From NCBI GenBank assembly GCA_024640625.1, contig JAHEER010000022.1, positions 1 through 48,673 on the forward strand: a stretch of 48,673 bases of DNA. The letters run 5' to 3'. Both the position numbers and the translations under genes were made by a program. Shown here piece by piece: positions 25,310-33,831 of this stretch; within the stretch, counting starts at the first letter, position 1; each line of letters starts with the position of its first letter. The DNA comes from Desulfobulbaceae bacterium. GTDB lineage: Bacteria; Desulfobacterota; Desulfobulbia; Desulfobulbales; Desulfocapsaceae. The notes beneath the pieces are model-generated. The model had not been told where the DNA came from, ran no database searches, and saw only the letters and a program-made list of their open reading frames with translations.

Positions 25310-25549
25310 TCACATATCTACGTAGTGCGTTTTTTGCTCCCCTGCCATTCTGGAACCGACACGGGTCTTTAGCATGCCCGTATTAGACCACATCATGCGA
25401 ACGACAATGATCCAAGTTCCATAGCCCAGGCACGCGCAAGCGAAGATTGTGGCGATTGCCGAGCTTGTGACTACCAGTAGAATTGCTCCAGAGAGCATCA
25501 AAAGAAGGGGCTTCACGCGGTACAGCGAATCCGGTAACCATATTTTCAT
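25310..25549 (-). CDS. small membrane protein of unknown function
   Basis: A 79-residue protein with two hydrophobic segments in residues about 13-52 (VKPLLLMLSGAILLVVTSSA and IATIFACACLGYGTWIIVV). The N-terminus MKIWLPDSLYRVKP resembles a widespread family of tiny inner-membrane proteins without assigned function. A good ribosome site (AGGGAGTAAGG) precedes ATG 25549, which supports translation. It lies alone between the two copies of the PilZ module, on the same strand as copy 2. Confidence 0.7.
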   Translation of the reverse strand: MKIWLPDSLYRVKPLLLMLSGAILLVVTSSAIATIFACACLGYGTWIIVVRMMWSNTGMLKTRVGSRMAGEQKTHYVDM

Positions 25550-25720
25550 AACCTTACTCCCTATTTTGTTAGGTAGGGCAACGTTCGGGCTACCTTCATG
25601 GTCTCTAAAAAAATAATGAATGTCAAATAAATACTACACAGTGGTAATACGCGCCAAAGCGGCCACAATGGTGACGGCATGAACCGGAAGAACTGCGAGG
25701 CTGCGGGAACTGGCAAAAGG

Positions 25721-26092
25721 TCATACAACCGTGATGCCGTTAAAGGTGACTACGTAGTCTTCGTCGCCGGTAAATCGATCTGTATCAGGATTATGCGCTT
25801 TAACGGGAGTAACAGCCAGGCCCGCGAAATGGGGAATAGCATTAAGTTGATTGGATTCTTTGATCAGCTGTCTTTGAGTGGCGTTATCAATGGTTCCGGT
25901 GTCAGGATGATAAGCAGTTCTGACAGCAACAAGAATAAATTTGTCGTCCGCCTTTGCGGAAATTTGAAAATGGTGATTTGGGTCAGTATTAACTTCATAT
26001 ATGGTATATCCTGCACGGCTTAAATACCTGTAGATATAGTTCAACCCCAGTGCGTGAATATTGGGATTGGATTCTAATTCTTCGTTAGCCAT
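25721..26092 (-). CDS. unknown small alpha/beta protein, copy 2
   Basis: A 123-residue paralogue of the protein at 24555-24956. The shared core includes NIHALGLNYIYRYLSRAGY, EVNTDPNHHFQISAK, VAVRTAYHPDTGTID and IPHFAGLAVTP. The Gln and Arg at the places where PD-(D/E)XK nucleases carry Asp and Lys are the same in both copies, so they are a family trait and not decay. It follows the PilZ gene copy 2 in the same direction with 44 bases between, suggesting an operon. Function unknown; a partner of the PilZ protein is the best contextual guess. Confidence 0.75.
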   Translation of the reverse strand: MANEELESNPNIHALGLNYIYRYLSRAGYTIYEVNTDPNHHFQISAKADDKFILVAVRTAYHPDTGTIDNATQRQLIKESNQLNAIPHFAGLAVTPVKAHNPDTDRFTGDEDYVVTFNGITVV

Positions 26093-26136
26093 GGGGTTCT
26101 GAAATTACAAAATTCTCTTTCTCTTAGCACACCCAG

Positions 26137-26547
26137 TCACCGTTTCACTATCACTCCAACCCGAAAACCGTTAATACTTTGTACTTTAAATCGAGATTTG
26201 GGGATCATGGCAGGACTCCAGTTGGACGTGAGTGCTATCTCGTGTCCCTTTTTGATCAAGCGCAGGTCTTTACCCTTTAGTACTTCAAAACCGATTCCCC
26301 TAGAGGATATATCCCGCATCATGACCTGTATTTCCTTGCCTTCTCTCGTTCTGAGCGTCAGCATTCCACTTTGACTCTCTCTCAGCTCTGGTCTGCGGTT
26401 AAACAGACATCTGGTCATTTCCCGACAGCCATCACATTTTATAGTCTTTCTTCTGACATTGAGCAGGGTGTAGTTTCTTCTTTTGCCACAATATGGGCAT
26501 TTGAACAGCAAACGATTATCCTGCAATCTAAATTCCTTGGTTTTCAT
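26137..26547 (-). CDS. zinc-ribbon PilZ-domain protein, copy 2
   Basis: A 136-residue paralogue of the protein at 24133-24543, in opposite orientation. The zinc ribbon (C17, C20, C38, C41) and the PilZ c-di-GMP residues (R52, R56, D79, S81, G84) are all kept. Differences from copy 1 are mostly conservative. The most conserved stretch is the PilZ core (TREGKEIQVMMRDISS). It is the first gene of a probable two-gene operon with the unknown protein. A role in sensing c-di-GMP follows from the family; the output is unknown. Confidence 0.87.
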   Translation of the reverse strand: MKTKEFRLQDNRLLFKCPYCGKRRNYTLLNVRRKTIKCDGCREMTRCLFNRRPELRESQSGMLTLRTREGKEIQVMMRDISSRGIGFEVLKGKDLRLIKKGHEIALTSNWSPAMIPKSRFKVQSINGFRVGVIVKR

Positions 26548-27196
26548 ACCTGGGTCTTCGCTAATCCGGCTCGATAAAGATAGAAGAGTTGATCATAAAA
26601 AATGCCTTCCCCTCCCTTAACACAGCAATATCGATGCCAACAGATATGAATCGCCCTTGTCAGAAAAGAATGTTTTATATCAAAATGATAGAACACCAAC
26701 AGGGTGTTCGGGATATAGATTGGCAGAGCAAGTTTACAGAAATTTAGAATATTAATTCCAGAATGATATATTTTATTTCCGGCTTATTTTACTCTACGTG
26801 TCACTGTGCGGATGTTTACGCTCAGCGCATTTATAGACAAAATCGCGGAAGATAATGCAGCGACAGCGGCTTCACTGCTCTTGGAACCTGTTACTCGGCA
26901 CCATCGGGCAGTGCTGGTTCAGTTGCATTTTCTCTCTTCAGTTCATCAAGCTGTAAAGTGAACAGAGACGAATTGAAGATACAAAGGAAAAACCATTTAT
27001 TTTGGTTTCCGCCCATAGTTTATATCTTTCCAGTGATTATTTGTTTGAGCATGACTAAAGGCTGTGATGCCCTCCTGTTGAATAGGTTCTATATCGTATA
27101 GTCGCTCTTTTCGCTGTAGGTCGCTTGCCCGGGAAATTTGCAAGTGCCCCGCAGGCCCTGTCTCTGATGCCGTTATCTCATGAGGAATCCACCCGT
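26548..27196. other. 649-base gap before the acyl-CoA dehydrogenase
   Basis: AT-rich DNA without a supportable gene. A perfect seven-base-pair hairpin GAACACC/GGTGTTC with a five-base loop lies at 26691-26709. No promoter stands out on either strand. The open codons at 27125-27196 upstream of the dehydrogenase start are in frame with it but begin at a TTG without a ribosome site. Confidence 0.4.
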
Positions 27197-28705
27197 ATGG
27201 AAAAGCAGAGCTTGGAAACGTTTATAAATGATTGTCAAGTGGTGCTAAAAGATGTCTTGACCACCTACCCGGAGATCGAAACCACCAATTATCTGCAGGG
27301 ATTGCCCAGAGAACTGCTGGGAAAAATCTTTAGACTGCAACCACTCTCACTCTTCATTCCAGAACATTATGGAGGGAGAGGCGGGGAGACTCGTCATCGT
27401 CTTGCGCTATTGGAAGCTGTTTCGTATGAGTCCATTGCCGTTGGCTTGATGATGGGTATCAATGGTTCCCTTTTTCTGGAGCCCGTATCCAAATATGCAC
27501 ACGAACAGACTCGAAAAGAGATTTTTAATTCATTTGTAAGCGGCCCTTCGCTTGGTGGGCTGATGATTACCGAACCTGGTTATGGGACCGATGCTCTGTC
27601 GATGCGAACATCATATAGTCAAACCGGTGGACTGGTGCATCTAAAGGGCTCGAAACACTGGGGAGGATTGACAGGACTTGCTGATTTCTGGATCGTGACC
27701 GGCAGAAAAGAAAAAGAAAACAACAAGCTGGCACGTGATATTGATCTATTCATTGTTGACAGAGCCAAGCGCGAGCAGCAGATTTCAGTGGATGAATACT
27801 ATCACAAGCTGGGACTGTTCCTTATTCCCTATGGGTTAAATAGTATTGATGTCACGCTGCCAGCCTCTTCAAGATTGGTCCCCAAGACTAGCGGCATAAA
27901 ATTGATGATGGACCTGCTGCATCGAAGCCGGCTTAGGCTTTCAGGAATAGGTTTGGGATTTATCAAGAGGATGCTTGACGAGGCGGTTGCTCACTGTCGG
28001 CAGCGTTACGTCGGTGGCAAGAGCCTGCTGGCTTATGACCAGGTTCAGCATAGAATATCCGTGCTGCAAGCATACTTCACCATTGCTTCCGCCATGTGTT
28101 ATTACACTGCTGGCGTATCCAGTCTTGGCAATGACCTCGCCTCTTATGGTCTGCAAGCAAATGCAGCTAAATCAGTACTCACCGATATGATGCAGGACTC
28201 GGCTCAGTCTCTTTTACAACTGACCGGAGCAAAAGGATATCGTCGAGATCACATCGCCGGACGAGCGGTAGCGGACAGTAGACCATTTCAGATTTTCGAG
28301 GGATCAAACGATGTCATGTACAGCCAGGTTGCCGATAGTATCCTCAGAAAAATGAAAGATGGTAAGCATTTCAACTTATATGACTTCCTCAATCACTTTG
28401 TTCTGACAACCGATGCAGCGGATCGGTTCAAAGATATGCTTAACTTCGAGCTGGATTTTTCCAGCGTGCAAAGAACGAGAATCGTTCTTGGCAAAATTGT
28501 TGCGAAGCTGATTACCGCTAATTTCACTTTTGCTTTATATAAAACTGATTTTCGCACGGACTTGGTGGATAATGCCCTCGAGGTAATTGGCAACGAGATT
28601 GCAGCAATGATGGGTGCCATGAAACATTCTTGTGTGGTCAGGGTACTGGAAAATTATGGTGAAAATAGTGATTGGAAGCTCTACCAGCCCTTGCCGACAG
28701 CTTGA
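27197..28705 (+). CDS. acyl-CoA dehydrogenase family protein
   Basis: A protein of about 502 residues with the full ACAD fold. N-terminal helical domain: LQPLSLFIPEHYGGRGG. Middle beta domain: GGLMITEPGYGTDALSMRT, then KGSKHWGGLTGLADFWIVTG. C-terminal helical domain: the catalytic-base region FQIFEGSNDVMY with the usual glutamate. The extra 100 residues at the C-terminus are helical and unconserved to my eye. ATG 27197 follows TGAGGAA at ten bases; ATG 27167 and TTG 27125 are alternatives. No electron-transfer flavoprotein or other beta-oxidation gene is adjacent, and base composition is AT-richer than the core genome, so transfer is plausible. Substrate unknown. Confidence 0.87.
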   Translation: MEKQSLETFINDCQVVLKDVLTTYPEIETTNYLQGLPRELLGKIFRLQPLSLFIPEHYGGRGGETRHRLALLEAVSYESIAVGLMMGINGSLFLEPVSKYAHEQTRKEIFNSFVSGPSLGGLMITEPGYGTDALSMRTSYSQTGGLVHLKGSKHWGGLTGLADFWIVTGRKEKENNKLARDIDLFIVDRAKREQQISVDEYYHKLGLFLIPYGLNSIDVTLPASSRLVPKTSGIKLMMDLLHRSRLRLSGIGLGFIKRMLDEAVAHCRQRYVGGKSLLAYDQVQHRISVLQAYFTIASAMCYYTAGVSSLGNDLASYGLQANAAKSVLTDMMQDSAQSLLQLTGAKGYRRDHIAGRAVADSRPFQIFEGSNDVMYSQVADSILRKMKDGKHFNLYDFLNHFVLTTDAADRFKDMLNFELDFSSVQRTRIVLGKIVAKLITANFTFALYKTDFRTDLVDNALEVIGNEIAAMMGAMKHSCVVRVLENYGENSDWKLYQPLPTA

Positions 28706-29054
28706 GCACAAACTGTAGAGCCATTTGCAAAACGATCTTTTCGCCCAAACTCTGCGTTATGCTCAAAATTTTATCCTCGGAATATCAATCATATGCCTGT
28801 GGTAAAATTTCTCGCATGCCTTGATTTTGAACGAAAATCTTAGTTTTGCAAAAGGCTCTGTATTTACCAATTTATACTGATTCGACTATAAGTCGGGCGC
28901 ATCACAACGGCGCCTCTCGCTGTTCATCTGTGATTGCGACATTTGCCTGACGTCTCCTCTTATTCGATAGTCAATTCTTATAGGATGTATCACCGGCAAA
29001 GTATCTGGCGGGAAAAGCAAAGCATCATTTACTTAAAGTGGAAATTATTCAAGC
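28706..29054. other. 349-base gap holding the palindromic element
   Basis: The first half is the 143-base imperfect palindrome annotated separately at 28717-28859. The second half (28860-29054) shows no gene, terminator or promoter that I can support. Confidence 0.5.
28717..28859. repeat. 143-base imperfect palindrome, MITE- or REP-like
   Basis: The ends AGAGCCATTTGCAAAAC (28717-28733) and GTTTTGCAAAAGGCTCT (28843-28859) are inverted copies with one mismatch. The interior keeps matching loosely (TTTTCG...CAAA against TTTG...CGAAAA, and AAAATTTTA against TAAAATTT). No open frame is inside and no clear target duplication flanks it. It begins 12 bases after the acyl-CoA dehydrogenase stop, so it could also act as a terminator-like structure. 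No second copy was noticed in this window. Confidence 0.65.
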
Positions 29055-29285
29055 ATGGGACTGGCGAAAGAAATTGCACAAAACCAGCGCTGGCTAATCG
29101 ATGAGGCGAAAATAGTTTTCGTTGTTCTGGCCATCAACATCGGGATGGCGATTCCCGCTATGATAAACCGCGGGATATGGGTCAGATTCGTTCCAGATGA
29201 GTTTATCGGCTGGTTTATGCAGGCAACAGCAGTTGCCGTCTATGCACTCCTCTTCTTTCACTACCTCATGGTGAAAGGTGATTGA
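29055..29285 (+). CDS. small two-helix membrane protein
   Basis: A 76-residue protein with a charged N-terminal 18 residues (AKEIAQNQRWLIDEAK), a helix at about 19-37 (IVFVVLAINIGMAIPAMI) and a second at about 52-71 (FMQATAVAVYALLFFHYLMV). Composition is that of a real membrane protein, but the ribosome site is weak. I know no family name. It marks the end of the AT-richer block. Confidence 0.58.
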   Translation: MGLAKEIAQNQRWLIDEAKIVFVVLAINIGMAIPAMINRGIWVRFVPDEFIGWFMQATAVAVYALLFFHYLMVKGD

Positions 29286-29391
29286 CCGAATCTTCTGCTA
29301 TCCTTGGTACATCCCCGTCAGCATGTGCAGGAAGAGGGCGGAGCAGCTGCGCTACTCATGTTATACCGGTAGTGCCTCTGGTCTCGACTTC

Positions 29392-30060
29392 TCAGTAGCG
29401 CCCCACCGCAATCGGCTCTTCCTGGTTGATTCTCTGGAGACGGTCACTATAATCCTGTAATAGTTCCACCCGTTCATCCTGGGAGAGATGGGCGGGGCCA
29501 TAGGAGATCTGCGGAGCCAGCACGGAAAAACCGACGAAGGCCAGCATGCCTCGATGGATCGGCCTCAGTATGCTGTTGATATCGCCGTTGAAGCCATCTC
29601 TCTGATAGGCTTCGGCCGGTCCGCCGGTGGTGAGGGACAGCAGTGCCCGTTTGCCGGCGAACACGCCACTTTCATAAAATCTGCCGTTGCCATAAGTCCG
29701 ACCCATGGCGAACACCCGGTCGACCCAGCCTTTTAGTGGGGCCGGAAGGCCGAACCACCAGAGCGGAAACTGCCAGATCATCAGGTCGCACCACTCCAGG
29801 TTTTGCAGCTCGCTTTCTATTTCCTGTGCAAACCCCGAGACCTCGGTGGCATGGAGTTCCTCTATCTGCTGCTTGTAGTAGCGATCGTCTCTGAGGGTCG
29901 TGTAATTGTGCCGGCCGGATACCGGGTTGAACTGCGTCTCGTGCAGGTCTGAGACCCTGACTTCATGGCCCGCTTTCTCCAACGCGGCAACTGCTGCGTT
30001 ACGCAGGGCTCCGTTGAAACTTTGCGGTTCGGGGTGATAATAGACGATAAAGGTATTCAT
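29392..30060 (-). CDS. NAD(P)H-quinone reductase-like flavoprotein (NQO1/KefF family)
   Basis: A 222-residue flavodoxin-2-fold protein. It shows VYYHPEPQSFNGAL (FMN/FAD phosphate loop), the loop QFPLWWFGLPAPLKGWVDRVF, which is the family signature, and ALLSLTTGGPAEAY. Such enzymes make two-electron reductions of quinones with NAD(P)H. ATG 30060 is chosen since GGAG lies seven bases upstream; an in-frame start at 30072 is less likely. It is the third gene of a same-strand set with the SDR (14 bases apart) and the glucosidase. Confidence 0.92.
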   Translation of the reverse strand: MNTFIVYYHPEPQSFNGALRNAAVAALEKAGHEVRVSDLHETQFNPVSGRHNYTTLRDDRYYKQQIEELHATEVSGFAQEIESELQNLEWCDLMIWQFPLWWFGLPAPLKGWVDRVFAMGRTYGNGRFYESGVFAGKRALLSLTTGGPAEAYQRDGFNGDINSILRPIHRGMLAFVGFSVLAPQISYGPAHLSQDERVELLQDYSDRLQRINQEEPIAVGRY

Positions 30061-30074
30061 CTCAGACTCCAAGT

Positions 30075-30920
30075 CTAGCCATTTTCAGTAAAACCGGGAT
30101 AAAGAGTCATGCCGCCGTCTATGAACAGCGTCGTACCATTGATGTAATCGGCCTCGTCGGATGCCAGCCACACTGCTGCCCGGGCGATATCCTCCGGTTC
30201 CCCGATTCTTTTGTAGGGCACCAGTTTCATCAACTTCTCATAAGCTTCCTTGGTTTCCCAGGCAGGGCGGTTTATCGAGGTTCGGATGGCACCGGGGCCT
30301 ATACTGTTCACCCTGATGCGGTAGGGGGCAACTTCCTGGGCGATGCTTTTCATCATCAGCATTACTCCACCCTTGCTGGCTGCATAGTTGACATGGCCTG
30401 CCCACGGAACCAGTTCATGCACTGAACTCATGCAGATGATTTTACCCGCCGAGCAGGACACTTCCGGATTGACGCCGCGCCGCTTGAATTCACGAATAGC
30501 CTCGCGGGCACAGAGAAACTGTCCGGTTAAGTTGACGTCGATAACCTGCCGCCACTGTTGCAGCGTCATCTGCTCGAACGGGGCGTCGCGCTGGATACCG
30601 GCGTTGTTCACCAGGATATCTATGGTGCCGAAAGAAGCCCTGGCCTGCTCGAACATATCTTCTACCTGCTGCTCATTAGAGACATCTGCCAGGATGGCCA
30701 TGGCGGCGCTGCCGCATTGACGTATCTCTTTGCAAACCGACTCTGCGTCATCTTCGCCGACCAGGTAATTGACGACCACGTCCGCCCCGGCATGCCCCAG
30801 AGCGATGGCCACGGCTTTGCCGATGCCTGAATTGGCGCCGGTTACGATAGCTTTCTGGCCTTTCAGAAGCTGGATGGCCGGACATTTGGGCATCACTACC
30901 TCGGGAAATTGTTTCTCCAT
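30075..30920 (-). CDS. SDR-family dehydrogenase, glucose 1-dehydrogenase-like
   Basis: A 281-residue classical short-chain dehydrogenase: AIVTGANSGIGKAVAIALG (cofactor loop), VNNAGIQRDAPFEQM, the active-site serine in ICMSSVHELVPW, YAASKGG (catalytic Tyr and Lys) and INGTTLFIDGGMTLYPGF. This C-terminal sequence is typical of proteins annotated as glucose 1-dehydrogenase. Together with the glucosidase encoded 22 bases upstream it suggests glucose release followed by NAD(P)+-linked oxidation, which is inference from context. ATG 30920 is preferred to GTG 30926 from the position of GGAG. Confidence 0.9.
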   Translation of the reverse strand: MEKQFPEVVMPKCPAIQLLKGQKAIVTGANSGIGKAVAIALGHAGADVVVNYLVGEDDAESVCKEIRQCGSAAMAILADVSNEQQVEDMFEQARASFGTIDILVNNAGIQRDAPFEQMTLQQWRQVIDVNLTGQFLCAREAIREFKRRGVNPEVSCSAGKIICMSSVHELVPWAGHVNYAASKGGVMLMMKSIAQEVAPYRIRVNSIGPGAIRTSINRPAWETKEAYEKLMKLVPYKRIGEPEDIARAAVWLASDEADYINGTTLFIDGGMTLYPGFTENG

Positions 30921-30942
30921 GCTCACTCTCCATAATTGTCGT

Positions 30943-33585
30943 TCATCTCAGCGGCCGGCGCGGATACAGGAGCTTGGCGACCAAAGCGGTCCAGCCGGTC
31001 TGATGAGAAGCACCGACCCCGCGGCCATTGTCGCCGTGAAAGTACTCATAAAAGAGCAGGTGATCGCGGAACTCAGGATCATTCTGCATTCGTTCACAAT
31101 TTTGATAGATGGGCCGCCGGCCCTTGGCATCGACCTCAAAGAGTCGTATCAGCCTCCTGGACAGATGCTCTGCAATGTCGAGAAGGGTGCAATAAGTTCC
31201 CGAACCGGTTGGATACTCGATCTTGAAATCATCACCGTAATAGTGATGAAATTTCTGCAGGGACTCGATAATCAGGAAATTGATCGGCAGCCAGATGGGT
31301 CCGCGCCAGTTTGAATTGCCGCCGAACATACGGTTGGTCGATTCTCCCGGAACGTACGCAATCTTGTAGCGCTGTCCTCCCATTTCAAACACGTAGGGAT
31401 GTTGCTCATGGGCCTTGGAGAGGCTTCTGATGCCGTAATCGGAGAGAAATTCATCAGGGTCGAGCATGCGGCGCAGCAGCCGCTTCATCCGATGCCCGCG
31501 CAGCAGCGACAGCAGTCGGCGGTCGCCGCGGCCCGGTTCATGCCAGTGCGACACCAGCCCGGCGAGTTCGGGCTCGTTGGTAAAAATGTCATTCAGAGCC
31601 GCGCCAAAGCGCGGCAGTCTGGCCAGGGTTTCGGGCTCGAGTGTTTCCACGGCAAACAGCGGTATAATCCCGACCAGCGAACGTACCTTCAGGGCAATCC
31701 GCTGCATGGCACCCTGCTGATCCGGGAGCGAGAGCTCATCATAGTAGAATTTGTCATTTTCATCCCACAGGCCGATACCGCAACCGGCCATGTTGGTCAT
31801 CGCTTTGGCGATAGATAAAAAGTGGCGGAAGAACTTGATGGCCATTTCCTCGTACACGGGGTTATGCAGGCTGAGCTCGAGTGCGATTCTCATCATATTG
31901 AGGCTGTACATGGCCATCCAGGCGGTGCCGTCCGCCTGGTTGATGTGACCGCCGGTGGGCAGAGGTTTGGAGCGATCAAAGACGCCGATATTATCGAGCC
32001 CCAGAAACCCGCCCTGGAAGACATTGAGTTCTTCAACGTCCTTGCGGTTTACCCACCAGGTAAAGTTGAGCAGCAGCTTGTGAAAAACCTGCTCCAGAAA
32101 CTCAAGATCACCGTCTCCGCCCCGCTGGGTTCTTTCCATTTGAAACACCCGCCAGCTGGCCCAGGCGTGCACCGGCGGGTTGACGTCGCAGAAGTTCCAT
32201 TCATAGGCCGGCAACTGGCCGTTCGGATGCAGGTAGTTCTCGCTGGTGAAGAGCAGCAGCTGCTGTTTGGCGAAGAAGGAATCGATCAGAGCCAGGGGCA
32301 GGCAGTGAAAGGCCAGATCCCAGGTGGCGTACCAGGGATACTCCCAGGTGTCGGGCATGGAAATCACCTCATTGTTGCGCATGTGTCTCCAGTCCCTGTT
32401 GCGTCCCTGCTGTCGCCCCGGCGGAGGAGGGAGGAGATCACCCTCGAGCCAGCGTTCGACGTCGTAACAATAAAATTGCTTGCTCCAGATCATGCCGGCC
32501 AGGGCCTGGCGCTGAATCAGCCGCTGATCTTTATCAGCGAGCCGGCATTGCAACTGGTGATAAAATTCATCAGCCTCGGTTCGACGTTCAGCTATGATCG
32601 TTTCGAAGTTCTCCAGCGAGCGATTTACTCCAAGCCGGGCCCGGAAAGAAACAGTTTGGCCAGCTTCGATATCTGCTTCGAACTTGAGGCCGGCTTTGGT
32701 TCCCGCCTGACCTGGATTAACCGCCTCGTGCTGTGATTCGACCACCGCACGATGAAATGAGTCTTTGGGATAGGAAACTCCCGGCCCCGCTGTTTCATTG
32801 TCGCAGAACAGCAAGTCCGCAGGGTCGCCAACCAGCACAAAGTTGTTAAAATCCGGATGCGCACAGTGCACCGCCCCGTTCTCTAAATAGAGGGCGGGCC
32901 GTTCGGCCCGGGTTGTAAAGCTCCAGACATTACGGTACCAGAGCTGAATGATAATCGTCAGTGGATGGGAGTCCGGGGCTCGATTGGTTGCCGTTACCTT
33001 GAGCAGGATATCGTCGACATCACCCTTGGCATATTCCGCAACTATATCGAAATAGCGATTTTCATTGAAGACGCCGGTGTCGATCAGCTCGTACTCGTCC
33101 TCTTGCGCTCCACGGCCGCTATTGTTTTCCTCCAGTTCGTTATAGGGAAACGGTTTCTGGGGGTATTTATAGAGCATTTTGCAGTAGGCGTGGGAGGGCA
33201 GGGCATCAAGGAAATAGTAATATTCCTTTACATCCTCGCCGTGGTTACCCTGGGCGTTGGTGAGGCCGAACAGCCGTTCCTTCAATATGGGGTCGTTGCC
33301 ATTCCAGAGGGCTAGTCCCAGACAGAGTTTCTGCTCGGCATCGCTGAACCCGGCCAGGCCATCCTCGCCCCAGCGGTATGTGCGGCTGCGGGCCTGGTCA
33401 TGAATCAAGTAGTCCCAAGGTTCGCCATCCGCGGAATAGTCCTCCCGCACCGTGCCCCACTGGCGCTCACTAAGATAGGGCCCCCAGCGATACCAGTCCT
33501 TTTCCCCCGACTCCTGCTGCTGCAGCCGCTGACCTTCGATCGTCCGGGCCAGGGAAGCTGAGTCCGGACAGCATTTTCTTTTCAT
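30943..33585 (-). CDS. large GH63/MGH1-like glycoside hydrolase
   Basis: An 880-residue protein of the (alpha/alpha)6-barrel glycosidase group (GH63/MGH1-like), homologous to yeast YMR196W-type proteins. Near the N-terminus WGPYLSERQWGTVREDYS, YRWGEDGLAGFSD and LFGLTNAQGNHGED are highly characteristic of this family. The barrel half contains MPDTWEYPWYATWDLAFH, NPPVHAWASWR, QADGTAWMAMYSLNMM and NSNWRGPIWLPINFL. There is no signal peptide, so it should act in the cytoplasm. Related proteins are annotated as glucosidases, but substrate assignment is weak. It leads the set glucosidase-SDR-flavoprotein. Confidence 0.88.
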   Translation of the reverse strand: MKRKCCPDSASLARTIEGQRLQQQESGEKDWYRWGPYLSERQWGTVREDYSADGEPWDYLIHDQARSRTYRWGEDGLAGFSDAEQKLCLGLALWNGNDPILKERLFGLTNAQGNHGEDVKEYYYFLDALPSHAYCKMLYKYPQKPFPYNELEENNSGRGAQEDEYELIDTGVFNENRYFDIVAEYAKGDVDDILLKVTATNRAPDSHPLTIIIQLWYRNVWSFTTRAERPALYLENGAVHCAHPDFNNFVLVGDPADLLFCDNETAGPGVSYPKDSFHRAVVESQHEAVNPGQAGTKAGLKFEADIEAGQTVSFRARLGVNRSLENFETIIAERRTEADEFYHQLQCRLADKDQRLIQRQALAGMIWSKQFYCYDVERWLEGDLLPPPPGRQQGRNRDWRHMRNNEVISMPDTWEYPWYATWDLAFHCLPLALIDSFFAKQQLLLFTSENYLHPNGQLPAYEWNFCDVNPPVHAWASWRVFQMERTQRGGDGDLEFLEQVFHKLLLNFTWWVNRKDVEELNVFQGGFLGLDNIGVFDRSKPLPTGGHINQADGTAWMAMYSLNMMRIALELSLHNPVYEEMAIKFFRHFLSIAKAMTNMAGCGIGLWDENDKFYYDELSLPDQQGAMQRIALKVRSLVGIIPLFAVETLEPETLARLPRFGAALNDIFTNEPELAGLVSHWHEPGRGDRRLLSLLRGHRMKRLLRRMLDPDEFLSDYGIRSLSKAHEQHPYVFEMGGQRYKIAYVPGESTNRMFGGNSNWRGPIWLPINFLIIESLQKFHHYYGDDFKIEYPTGSGTYCTLLDIAEHLSRRLIRLFEVDAKGRRPIYQNCERMQNDPEFRDHLLFYEYFHGDNGRGVGASHQTGWTALVAKLLYPRRPLR

Positions 33586-33831
33586 GGTAGGCTAGGCTGT
33601 TAAGTTATATGGCAGATCTCACAGAGACCTCCAATGGATAATTCTACCAGGTAAAAAACTTAATTTCGGGATCATAGTTAAAGAAACCCGTTTTTCTGCA
33701 ACAATATTCAGTGATCGCACGCTTGGCAAATCTACTTGGGCTTCAGCAGCTATGAATCTCTTATGAAAATACGCTGGGATCTGGATAAGGAGAATTCAGC
33801 GACCACATTGACAGCGAGGATGGCGACGGCC

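Noticed and set aside
25166..25372. 68-codon open frame on the plus strand
   Set aside because: No ribosome site or family features, and it overlaps a better-supported small membrane protein gene on the other strand.
24000..25580. GTTRRRY and RYYYAAC strings suggesting integron attC sites
   Set aside because: Several short matches occur (near 24003, 24019, 25060, 25569), but no pair has the spacing and complementary arms of an attC site, and no integrase is present.
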